A DNA stretch of 11,216 nucleotides from Oscillospiraceae bacterium (GCA_015065045.1 SVRB01000046.1:1-11216); one strand, 5' to 3'. Numbered from the stretch's first letter, positions 1 through 5,502 are shown. Made by a program: numbers and translations. The notes: generated by a model not told the origin, from the letters alone.

Positions 1-294
1 GGCAACGTCTATATACTCCTGTATAGCCGTTATAGGCGTACCGGCAGCAACGTTACCCATAACTGGTATCTTTACAGCACCCCTGTGGTTCTTTTCTTCT
101 TTTTCTCCCATAAGGTAGCTTGTGGATACACAGAACATATCTGATATTTTTTGTATAGTAGACATTCGCGGAACCTTGGTGTCATTTTCCCACGTTGAAA
201 CGGCTTTGTCAGATAGACCGAGCAGCTTTCCGAACTCAGCCTGCGTAAAGCCTTTTTTTTCACGCAAGTGCTTTATTCTCTTTCCTATAGTCAT
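1..294 (-). CDS. XRE-family repressor with S24 (LexA/CI-like) domain, 3' part cut by window edge
   Basis: 98 residues are visible, reading from ATG at 294 to the window edge without a stop. Residues 3-60 form a Cro/CI-type helix-turn-helix, with core FTQAEFGKLLGLS followed by KAVSTWEN. Residues 73-98 begin a peptidase S24 domain: the KIPVMGNVAAGTPI segment matches the self-cleavage region of LexA/CI repressors, with the likely scissile bond at A84-G85. The catalytic Ser/Lys pair lies outside the window, so self-cleavage is inferred. A purine-rich GAAAGAGAG site precedes the ATG. The gene faces the small-gene set that starts at 465, and both promoters carry shared dyad sites, so it probably represses that set and itself and may be released by DNA damage. 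This layout is typical of prophages and integrative elements, although XRE-S24 regulators also occur alone. Confidence 0.9.
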   Translation of the reverse strand, partial: MTIGKRIKHLREKKGFTQAEFGKLLGLSDKAVSTWENDTKVPRMSTIQKISDMFCVSTSYLMGEKEEKNHRGAVKIPVMGNVAAGTPITAIQEYIDVA

Positions 295-319
295 ATAATC
301 ACTCTCTTTCACTATCAAT

Positions 320-348
320 ATTGTACACTAAAAGTAGAAAAAAGTCAA
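320..348 (-). promoter_or_regulatory. SigA promoter of the XRE-S24 repressor
   Basis: On the minus strand there is a TTGACT -35 box (343-348), a 17-nt spacer and a TACAAT -10 box (320-325). The start codon lies at 294, giving a short leader. An operator-like dyad (325-337) covers the spacer and touches the -10 box, which suggests autorepression. Confidence 0.8.
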
Positions 349-399
349 GAGAAAAATAAAAAAATTCTACCAAAAGTATTGACATTCTACCAAAAGTGG
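325..399. promoter_or_regulatory. Three operator-like dyads of the repressor switch
   Basis: Three sites fit the dyad CTAC-N5-GTAG: 325-337 (ACAC/GTAG), 367-379 (CTAC/GTAT) and 387-399 (CTAC/GTGG). The second and third sit inside a 14-bp direct repeat, ATTCTACCAAAAGT, at 364-377 and 384-397, with start-to-start spacing of 20 bp (about two helical turns). All three overlap or abut a promoter element. Binding by the neighbouring repressor is inferred from position. Confidence 0.7.
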
Positions 400-407
400 A
401 GTATAAT
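379..407 (+). promoter_or_regulatory. Perfect-consensus SigA promoter for the small-gene set
   Basis: TTGACA (379-384), a 17-nt spacer and TATAAT (402-407) match the housekeeping consensus exactly. A promoter this strong would need tight repression. One operator-like copy ends just upstream of the -35 box and another fills the spacer. Confidence 0.88.
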
Positions 408-464
408 GTACCCGTAAGTTAAAAACGAGGAAGATAACAACTACAAAAAAGAGGAGAGAAGTAT

Positions 465-857
465 ATGAATAATTGTATTGATGAAAGAGTTATACGCTAC
501 AGAAGACTACAACAGCCTATGAATATAGAAAAAAACAGAGTTAAGGGTACACCACTCGCCCGAAAGGCTCAAAAAGAAAGCGCAATTGTTCACGTTTTGA
601 GAGCTGTTGCAGTAATTTTTTTACTCTTTATATCTACTTTTGGTGGAGAGGTTGTAGAGAAAGCGATCAAAAGGGAGAACAGAACGGAGAAAGTGGTCAA
701 GAAATGTATAGGTTACGTAGGGATTGCCCTTGCCCTGTGGGGAGTTCTTATAGTAGTCAGCAATCTTGTAAAAGCTGTTACACTTTTGCCGCTTTGGAGT
801 CTTATACTTATATTTGCTCTAACTGTTCTTACCGCTTCGACGACAATAAAGAGTTAA
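465..857 (+). CDS. Hypothetical membrane protein, first gene under the repressed promoter
   Basis: 130 residues, with ATG preceded by AGGAGAG at 6-nt spacing and the perfect promoter 58 nt upstream. The first 40 residues are basic and polar (for example RYRR and ARKAQK). Hydrophobic stretches at about 42-59, 82-101 and 105-125 look like membrane segments, separated by a charged stretch at 62-80. I do not recognise a family. The gene is the first transcribed from the switch, and its stop lies just before a strong hairpin. A second reading frame overlaps the 3' half and encodes CxxC pairs, but it reads through the hairpin and lacks a good ribosome site, so I prefer this frame. The function is unknown. 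Confidence 0.65.
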   Translation: MNNCIDERVIRYRRLQQPMNIEKNRVKGTPLARKAQKESAIVHVLRAVAVIFLLFISTFGGEVVEKAIKRENRTEKVVKKCIGYVGIALALWGVLIVVSNLVKAVTLLPLWSLILIFALTVLTASTTIKS

Positions 858-880
858 AACACAGAGAGAATATACCAAAA

Positions 881-908
881 AAACACCTCCGAATTTTCGG
901 GGGTGTTT
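881..908. terminator. Strong hairpin after the 130-residue membrane protein gene
   Basis: A near-perfect 12-bp stem (AAACACCTCCGA with its complement) closes on a 4-nt loop. In the rightward direction only three T's follow the stem, whereas leftward there are seven, so the canonical U-tract is on the minus strand. Rightward it may act as a partial terminator or an mRNA-stabilising hairpin in front of the gene at 937. Confidence 0.6.
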
Positions 909-936
909 ACGACCTGTAAAGCAAAGGAGCGATAAT

Positions 937-1116
937 ATGAGACACGTTGACGACGGTTACAGCTACGAATTTTACACATATGAACAGGATGTACTTGATT
1001 ACTATCGCAAAAAGAGTGATTATGATATTGACGAAAGCGAGAGAGAATTCAGAGGAATGAAGATAAGTGTGTTGGAAGAAGACACAGAATCAACGTATTC
1101 GTTTGGTACATTTTAA
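937..1116 (+). CDS. Small acidic hypothetical protein (59 residues)
   Basis: An ATG preceded by AAAGGAG (923-929) at 7-nt spacing opens a frame of 59 codons ending in TAA. The protein starts MRHVDDGYSYEFYTYEQD and ends in EEDTESTYSFGTF. It is rich in Asp, Glu and Tyr, contains no Cys, and has no membrane segment or signal peptide. I recognise no family. It sits between the membrane protein and the Cys-rich protein in the same direction, so it is probably part of the same repressor-controlled set. Small acidic proteins near phage-type switches are sometimes DNA mimics or antirepressors, but nothing in the sequence proves that here. The good ribosome site and the compact spacing make it a likely real gene. 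Confidence 0.6.
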   Translation: MRHVDDGYSYEFYTYEQDVLDYYRKKSDYDIDESEREFRGMKISVLEEDTESTYSFGTF

Positions 1117-1156
1117 ATTTTGACGTTAAATATTAAAGACGAAGGAGAGTAGTTTT

Positions 1157-1363
1157 ATGGCAAACAAAACAATAAATGTTGAGGCTATGTGTCCTTTTTT
1201 CTATACTGAATCTGCAAAGAGTGTTACTTGCGAGGGCATTGTCGGTGAAAACACGGTAACAAGATTTTCGTACAGCTCGCAAAAGGTAACGCATGAAAAA
1301 ACATATTGCACTTCCGATTATTGCACTTGTCCCATCTATAAGGCAAATATGAAGAAGTATTGA
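1157..1363 (+). CDS. Small Cys-rich protein, putative zinc-binding, mobile-element type
   Basis: 68 residues; GGAGAG lies ahead of the ATG at normal spacing. Cysteines are at 12, 25, 51, 56 and 58, with His46. The CPFF...SVTCEG start and the YCTCPIYKANMKKY end resemble small proteins that I have seen in clostridial prophages and integrative elements, where they often lie near XRE regulators. The Cys pattern suggests structural zinc binding, perhaps with a role in DNA or RNA binding, but no named domain can be assigned with confidence. A strong terminator begins 8 nt after the stop, so this is the last gene of the set that starts at 465. Confidence 0.75.
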   Translation: MANKTINVEAMCPFFYTESAKSVTCEGIVGENTVTRFSYSSQKVTHEKTYCTSDYCTCPIYKANMKKY

Positions 1364-1370
1364 TAAAAAC

Positions 1371-1404
1371 AAAAATCCCCCCAAAAGTTAATGGGGGGAT
1401 TTTT
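1371..1404 (+). terminator. Intrinsic terminator after the Cys-rich protein gene
   Basis: A 12-bp perfect stem (AAAAATCCCCCC with its complement) closes on a 10-nt loop, and the 3' arm ends in TTTTT. It lies right after the stop at 1363 and just before the promoter at 1407, so it separates two transcription units. Confidence 0.9.
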
Positions 1405-1406
1405 CG

Positions 1407-1435
1407 TTGACAGTCTGCCGTTTTTGTAGTATAAT
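1407..1435 (+). promoter_or_regulatory. Perfect-consensus SigA promoter of the 115-residue membrane protein gene
   Basis: TTGACA (1407-1412), a 17-nt spacer and TATAAT (1430-1435) start only 2 nt after the preceding terminator. No CTAC-N5-GTAG dyad overlaps it, so it does not look controlled by the upstream repressor. Confidence 0.88.
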
Positions 1436-1480
1436 AAGCTTATAGACAGAAGTTTTATTATACAATAGGAGGCGTAGATA

Positions 1481-1828
1481 ATGAAAAAAAATATACTTGT
1501 TCCCGTGTTGATATTGGCTTATGCAACACTTTTTAGTATAGGTTTTGAATGTATGATAAGCTTTACAGGGCTTATAGGCGCAGTTACATTGGACACCCAT
1601 CTGTCTGCTGTACAACAATATCCCAGATTTACTGTTTTTTGCGTGGTTGTTGGGCTTGTTGCATTGGTGTCAACTATATGTCTTTTAATTTTTAATTACA
1701 ATATATCAGAAAAGTTTAATTATACAAAAGCAGTATGGCGTGTACAGTTTATTCTTGCTTTTATTATTTCAATTCCCATGATACCGCTTTGGGAAATGTT
1801 ATTTGAATTCTTGCGAATTACTTATTGA
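1481..1828 (+). CDS. Hypothetical membrane protein with three predicted membrane segments
   Basis: 115 residues from an ATG preceded by AGGAGG (1467-1472) at 8-nt spacing. Hydrophobic stretches lie at about 5-33 (possibly with a short break near ECMISF), 51-71 and 87-106. Polar loops separate them at 36-50 and 72-86. No signal-peptidase motif or conserved catalytic pattern is visible, and I recognise no family. It is a single-gene unit with its own perfect promoter and a very strong terminator, so it is probably well expressed. It may or may not belong to the neighbouring repressor-controlled module. Confidence 0.75.
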   Translation: MKKNILVPVLILAYATLFSIGFECMISFTGLIGAVTLDTHLSAVQQYPRFTVFCVVVGLVALVSTICLLIFNYNISEKFNYTKAVWRVQFILAFIISIPMIPLWEMLFEFLRITY

Positions 1829-1830
1829 AT

Positions 1831-1868
1831 AAAAAATCACCTAAGGAACTATCCTTAGGTGATTTTTT
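1831..1868 (+). terminator. Intrinsic terminator, likely bidirectional
   Basis: A 17-bp perfect stem (AAAAAATCACCTAAGGA with its complement) closes on the tetraloop ACTA and ends in T6. It begins 2 nt after the stop of the membrane protein gene. Confidence 0.93.
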
Positions 1869-1930
1869 ATATAAAAGTAAAAATTATTGATGATTATAAA
1901 TCTGAGCAAAACAAATGAATGTATGAAAAA

Positions 1931-2097
1931 AGGCTTCTCCTTGAGGAGAAGCTGTCCATAGGACTGATGAGGTGTAGTCGTCAAAGACGGCGTTTCGATT
2001 GTAAAAGTAATTAGAAAAAGGAAGTGGATACTTCGTATTTTACACCTCATCCGTCATTTGCTTCCGCAAATGCCACCTTCTCCTCAAGGGGAAGGCT
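1931..2097. repeat. MITE-like palindromic repeat element with hairpin-bearing termini
   Basis: Terminal inverted repeats lie at 1931-1954 and 2074-2097, sharing CTTGAGGAGAAG with a few mismatches outside it. A second inverted pair, GATGAGGTGTA, lies at 1966-1976 and 2041-2051. Between each pair sits a different small hairpin: GTCC-ATA-GGAC on the left (1954-1964) and CATTTGC-TTCC-GCAAATG on the right (2055-2072). The centre holds two more short hairpins (1979-1989 and 2021-2034). There is no credible coding frame. I have seen similar TIR sequences dispersed in clostridial genomes, which would make it a non-autonomous element. It occupies most of the gene-free stretch from 1829 to 2135; 1869-1930 shows nothing else. 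Confidence 0.75.
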
Positions 2098-2130
2098 AAA
2101 ACACCACCCGATTTTAGAGGGTGGTGTTTT
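2098..2130 (-). terminator. Intrinsic terminator of the cyclase/acetyltransferase/TIM-barrel operon
   Basis: A 12-bp stem (AAAACACCACCC with its complement) closes on a 9-nt loop. On the minus strand it follows the operon's last stop codon (2136-2138) at once and ends in TTTT. It directly abuts the right end of the palindromic repeat element. Confidence 0.88.
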
Positions 2131-2135
2131 ACTTA

Positions 2136-2864
2136 TTACATATTTTTAAGCTGTTTTTTGAATGTGTCAATACATTCTTTATACTGTTCAAGTGTCATAT
2201 CGGGGAGATATGGAGTGAATGAGAAGTATCCGTCGAATGAACGTGAAAGCATAATTGATGCTAATTCTTTTACCTCAGCGCAGCCGTGATAGAGCATGAT
2301 CGGTTCGTGAGTGTTATAAAGGCCGTCGTTTATACGAAGGAATGATATATTGTTCTTTATCTTACTTGTGTAGTACGCGTGGAAGAACGGGTGTCTTTGT
2401 GTGCGAACTATTTCAAAGGGATTGAATATAACGTATGCGTTTTTGTCAGCTATTACGTCCTTTAACGCTGTTTCATCTTTTATAAACGAATCGGCGTTAT
2501 TTTCGATAAGCAAGGGGATACCGTATGTTTTGGAAAGCTTTGATACAAAGGAAATGTCATCGTTTTCTTTTGGAACTATCTTGATGCCCTTTACGTTAAG
2601 AGTAAGCGCACGTCTGAAAAGAAGATTAAAGCTTTCTTTATCATTTACGTCAAGATAGGTGGTATACAGAACTATTCTTTTTCCATAATCAATGAGCAGA
2701 TCTCTGATTTCTTCAAGCTGTTTTCCGTTCATTTGGTGAAGGGAAATACCGTTTATTTTGTCAACAACCTCTATATTGTTTATGCCGAGCGTTGTAGCTG
2801 TTTTAAGCTTTGATTCAAAATCGTTTGCGATCTTATCTGATATTTCGATACTGAAATTATACAT
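2136..2864 (-). CDS. Xylose-isomerase-like TIM-barrel protein with degenerate metal site
   Basis: 242 residues; the length and motif order suggest the sugar phosphate isomerase/epimerase (AP endonuclease 2-like) TIM barrel. IENNAD (120-125) matches the family's Glu-bearing strand, VIFNPFE (145-151) the usual D-x2-H strand, and SFLRINDG (174-181) the usual H-x-D strand. Glu121 and Asp180 are kept. The Asp of the third site is Asn148, the His of the fourth is Arg177, and the final Glu strand reads YFSFTPY. The divalent metal site therefore looks incomplete, and activity may be altered or lost. It is the last gene of a three-gene leftward operon. Its ribosome site, GGAGGAG, is embedded in the last codons of the acetyltransferase gene, with a 1-nt gap between the two genes, so translation is probably coupled. 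The substrate is unknown. Confidence 0.8.
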   Translation of the reverse strand: MYNFSIEISDKIANDFESKLKTATTLGINNIEVVDKINGISLHQMNGKQLEEIRDLLIDYGKRIVLYTTYLDVNDKESFNLLFRRALTLNVKGIKIVPKENDDISFVSKLSKTYGIPLLIENNADSFIKDETALKDVIADKNAYVIFNPFEIVRTQRHPFFHAYYTSKIKNNISFLRINDGLYNTHEPIMLYHGCAEVKELASIMLSRSFDGYFSFTPYLPDMTLEQYKECIDTFKKQLKNM

Positions 2865-2865
2865 A

Positions 2866-3717
2866 TTATTTCTCCTCCACTACGCAGATTTCGCAGGTTT
2901 TATCGTGGCATTGATAGGTCTTGTAACGACTGTAATCAATTTTTTCGTCTGTATAGAGCAGTCTTGACCAATGGCAAGAGTTACAGTTTTCGTTATGGCA
3001 GATAAAGAACAAAGGATCGTTTTCGAGTAATTCCTTCGCTAACTTATACATTTCCTTTACGTCGATCGATTTTACGACAGCGTTACCAATCTTACCCTCG
3101 ACCATAAGCTCATTTTTACGGAGAAGGGGAGTGATTGCAAGAAAATCACGATGTCCGGGAGGGAATTTTTTTAACGTAAATTTCTTGTTTTTGTAGTCGT
3201 CGATATACGTGGGCGCGGGAATATCAAGCGTAAGCAAATATTTTGCGTCGATAGCTTCCTCCATAGAGTGCATTGTGGTGTTTCGGTCCATATCAACGCC
3301 GAGCAAAATTGCCTTTCCGTTAAGCTCTGCAATTTTAAGGTAAGGAGTACCTTCTCCGCAGCCGGTTTCGCACTTGTCGTGGTCTTTTGTTATATATTCG
3401 GCATTTTTACCGAATGCCGCGATAGAGTGAACGGGGTGGAGTGAACGTAAAACGCCGGGTCTTCTTCTGAAAGCCTCGCTTAAATATCCTACAGCTGAGG
3501 GGGATGTTGGCGCATCAAAGGGCGCAAACCAACCCGTCAAAGTAGACATACACAAAGTACCTTCTTCACCGATCGCTTCAAGGAAAGCGTCAATAACGGT
3601 TTCCGCTCCTCCGTCAACGCCGCCTATTGAGGTCAATGCGCTGTGCAAAAGAAGTGTATCTCCTTTTTTTATGCCCATACATTCAAGGCTGAAAATAATA
3701 TCTGACTTAGTTATCAT
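2866..3717 (-). CDS. AAC(3)-family N-acetyltransferase with two C-terminal Cys clusters
   Basis: 283 residues. Family marks are LLLHSALTSIGGVDGG (22-37), RSLHPVHSIAAFG (91-103), GEGTPYLKI (121-129) and LLGVDMDRNTTMHSMEE (138-154); His150 with Glu153/154 matches the catalytic His/Glu region. Members transfer acetyl from acetyl-CoA to an amine, classically the 3-amino group of aminoglycosides, but many, such as Bacillus YokD, have no known resistance role. The unusual part is the C-terminus: CHNENCNSC (240-248) and CHDKTCEIC (270-278) repeat the same CHx3Cx2C pattern 30 residues apart, a likely zinc- or iron-sulfur-binding appendage. AAGGAG lies 8 nt before the ATG and overlaps the stop of the upstream cyclase gene. 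Its position in a metabolic-type operon under LysR argues for a role other than drug resistance. Confidence 0.88.
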   Translation of the reverse strand: MITKSDIIFSLECMGIKKGDTLLLHSALTSIGGVDGGAETVIDAFLEAIGEEGTLCMSTLTGWFAPFDAPTSPSAVGYLSEAFRRRPGVLRSLHPVHSIAAFGKNAEYITKDHDKCETGCGEGTPYLKIAELNGKAILLGVDMDRNTTMHSMEEAIDAKYLLTLDIPAPTYIDDYKNKKFTLKKFPPGHRDFLAITPLLRKNELMVEGKIGNAVVKSIDVKEMYKLAKELLENDPLFFICHNENCNSCHWSRLLYTDEKIDYSRYKTYQCHDKTCEICVVEEK

Positions 3718-3729
3718 AAATATTCTCCT

Positions 3730-4410
3730 TTAGTTGTTTTCTGTAATATAGGCTCTGCAGGGAGCGCAGCTTGTATCTGCAATATTGATGGGCAGAGCGG
3801 TGAGGGAAAGATTTTTTGTGCCTACTTTTTCCATATTTACAAGCGGGGAGAGAAGAATGATGTCTGCTCTGTAAAACATATCGAAGAACCCTTCTGGCTT
3901 CTCAAGGTTTTCCCATCTTGGTACGTCGGAGCCGAGAAGATACGGCTTTTTTGATATAAGCCATTCCATAGCCTCGTATGAGAGAAAGGGTGAACATTCA
4001 AGATATTTTTTGTCCGACCAATATTCTCCCCATCCGCAAGAAAAGATGAGAGCGTCGCCTTCTCTGATGTCTAAATCTTTTGATGCTTCTTCGAGCATTT
4101 CTACAGTGATTTTTTCTCTCTTTCCCGTTTCGAACATATTTCTGTCAAGCTTTATGTGCGAGCAACGAATGTTTACAAACTTTTCTATCGGGATATCAAC
4201 AAGATAATAGCTGTTTTCAGGTCCGAAAAAGTGCGCGGGAGTTTCTATATACGTTCCCGTTTGTGAATGCATTCCCTCAAATATTTCGCAATATATTTTC
4301 GTATCTACCCATTCCGGTTGGGGTAGCGGTTTGGTTTGGTATTTGGGAAAAGGGTATTCATAGTTCCACATATCATTTCGTATCTGACCTGTGACGTCAA
4401 TAATTTTCAT
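3730..4410 (-). CDS. Cyclase-family (kynurenine formamidase-like) protein with altered metal motif
   Basis: 226 residues, close to the usual family length. Family signs are the motif block at 50-60, DALIFSCGWGEYW (119-131, matching the 'TGW' strand), LGSDVPRWEN (159-168), LLSPLVNME (186-194) and ALPINIADTSCAPCRAYI (205-222, matching 'lPl...sPvRa'). The family signature HxGTHxDxPxH reads here QTGTYIETPAH. Three metal ligands are replaced (Gln50, Tyr54, Glu56) and only the catalytic-type His60 is kept. The usual C-terminal Glu ligand in 'iiEnL' appears to be Ser188. It is either a divergent hydrolase with another metal mode or a non-catalytic binding protein. It is the first gene of the operon, behind a clear promoter and divergent from lysR. 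Confidence 0.85.
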   Translation of the reverse strand: MKIIDVTGQIRNDMWNYEYPFPKYQTKPLPQPEWVDTKIYCEIFEGMHSQTGTYIETPAHFFGPENSYYLVDIPIEKFVNIRCSHIKLDRNMFETGKREKITVEMLEEASKDLDIREGDALIFSCGWGEYWSDKKYLECSPFLSYEAMEWLISKKPYLLGSDVPRWENLEKPEGFFDMFYRADIILLSPLVNMEKVGTKNLSLTALPINIADTSCAPCRAYITENN

Positions 4411-4437
4411 ATTAAATATACACCGCCTTTGATAAGT

Positions 4438-4466
4438 ATTTTAACATTTTTCACAAAAAAGTGCAA
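4438..4466 (-). promoter_or_regulatory. Promoter of the cyclase operon
   Basis: On the minus strand, TTGCAC (4461-4466), a 17-nt spacer and TAAAAT (4438-4443). The -35 box contains the left arm of the inverted repeat shared with the lysR promoter. The leader is short, with AAAGGCGGTG as the ribosome site before the ATG at 4410. Confidence 0.75.
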
Positions 4467-4487
4467 TACCTTATATAAATAATTGCA
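4462..4487. promoter_or_regulatory. Probable LysR-type binding site between the divergent promoters
   Basis: An inverted repeat, TGCAAT (4462-4467) and ATTGCA (4482-4487), has a 14-nt AT-rich spacer. Each arm overlaps the -35 box of one promoter, so one bound regulator could control both directions. A third half-site, TTGCAAT, lies at 4523-4529 near the lysR start and could serve as an autoregulatory site. Assignment to the neighbouring LysR protein is by position. Confidence 0.65.
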
Positions 4488-4511
4488 AATTTAAACTAAA
4501 TGTGTTATAAT
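4483..4511 (+). promoter_or_regulatory. Promoter of the lysR gene
   Basis: TTGCAA (4483-4488), a 17-nt spacer and TATAAT (4506-4511). The -35 box contains the right arm of the inverted repeat, as expected for LysR autoregulation. Confidence 0.8.
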
Positions 4512-4541
4512 ATATTTTAAAGTTGCAATCGGGAGGGAAAT

Positions 4542-5462
4542 ATGAATTTTCTGAATATAGAATATTTTTTGGTTGCCGCCAAGGAATTGAATTTTTCAAA
4601 AGCTGCAGAAAAGCTGTATATTTCGCCACAGTCGTTAAGTACGCATATAGCCAAGCTTGAGAGTGAACTTGGAGCAGAGCTGTTTTACAGAGACCACCCG
4701 ATGAGACTTACGTATGCGGGCGAGGTTCTTGCAAAAAGGGGTCAGGAGATTCTTGACGGAAAAAAACAAATGCTCGACGAGTTGCGCGACATATCCGATT
4801 CAAAAAAAGGAAAGTTGGCTATCGGTGTATCTCATACAAGAGGGCTTGTATTCTTGCCTCTTGTGTTGCCTAGTTTTCACGAAGAATATCCGGGAGTTGA
4901 TATAAAGGTGCTTGAGGCGGCAACGTCGAAGCTTGATGCAGCGTTAGCAAACGGGGATATCGATATCATGATAAGCTTGATGCCGTTTTCGAATGAAAAC
5001 GTAGAGAGCGTTGAGCTCTTGTCGGAAGAAATGTTTATGCTTGTTCCCGATAAGATACTTGAGAAATATTTTCCTGATAATAAAGATGAGATATTATATA
5101 GAATTCAGAATGAAAACGAGATCAGCTTATTGAAGGATTGTCCTTTTTTGATGCTTTATAGTGATAACCGCGTTAGAGTTATTGCCGATAAGGTGTTAAA
5201 CGAAAACTCAATCAAGCCGAATATTTTGCTTGAAGTCGAAAATATTGAGACCTTGCTTGAGCTGTCGAAGAAGGGGATGGGTATAACTTTTTATCCTCAT
5301 TCGCTTCAGACTTATTCTACTTCAAAGAAGTTTGAAGGACTTCATATAGTAAAAGTATCGTACGGTACCGAGCAGGCTATCGGGGTAGGGTATTTGAAGA
5401 ACAGATTTTTGTCGCAGGCGGCAAAGGGTTTTATAAATATTCTGAAAGAAGCGATTCAGTAA
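4542..5462 (+). CDS. LysR-family transcriptional regulator of the divergent operon
   Basis: 306 residues, a standard LysR length. The N-terminal winged helix-turn-helix is clear, with FLVAAKELNFSKAAEKLYIS followed by PQSLSTHIAKLESELG (about 9-44). A linker helix follows, then a periplasmic-binding-type effector domain from about 88 to the end, with IGVSHTRGLVFLPLVLPSF as its first strand and helix and GITFYPHS late in the fold. GGAGGG lies 4 nt before the ATG. It is divergent from the cyclase/acetyltransferase/TIM-barrel operon, the classic arrangement in which the LysR protein senses a substrate or product of the neighbouring genes and represses itself. The effector cannot be read from the sequence. 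It ends at a bidirectional terminator shared with the convergent DUF6472-like gene. Confidence 0.95.
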   Translation: MNFLNIEYFLVAAKELNFSKAAEKLYISPQSLSTHIAKLESELGAELFYRDHPMRLTYAGEVLAKRGQEILDGKKQMLDELRDISDSKKGKLAIGVSHTRGLVFLPLVLPSFHEEYPGVDIKVLEAATSKLDAALANGDIDIMISLMPFSNENVESVELLSEEMFMLVPDKILEKYFPDNKDEILYRIQNENEISLLKDCPFLMLYSDNRVRVIADKVLNENSIKPNILLEVENIETLLELSKKGMGITFYPHSLQTYSTSKKFEGLHIVKVSYGTEQAIGVGYLKNRFLSQAAKGFINILKEAIQ

Positions 5463-5464
5463 TA

Positions 5465-5500
5465 AAAAAACACTATCTTTAAAAACAGATAGTGTTTTTT
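5465..5500. terminator. Bidirectional terminator between lysR and the leftward gene run
   Basis: A 14-bp perfect stem (AAAAAACACTATCT with its complement) closes on an 8-nt loop, with A6 before and T6 after. It starts 2 nt after the lysR stop and ends 2 nt before the convergent gene's stop, so it serves both. Confidence 0.93.
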
Positions 5501-5502
5501 AT

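Noticed and set aside
72..263. A leftward 63-codon frame inside the repressor gene
   Set aside because: It is out of frame with the clear XRE-S24 reading, which starts at 294 with a ribosome site and promoter.
704..919. Overlapping frame encoding CxxC-x12-CxxC (SCKSC...ICSNC), resembling a zinc ribbon
   Set aside because: It overlaps a membrane-protein frame that has a better ribosome site and promoter, lacks its own good ribosome site, and runs through the hairpin at 881-908. Its Cys codons fall opposite hydrophobic codons of the other frame, which can create such patterns by chance.
1841..2050. A leftward 69-codon frame across the MITE-like repeat
   Set aside because: It spans the terminator stem and the inverted repeat, with no ribosome site and low-complexity content.
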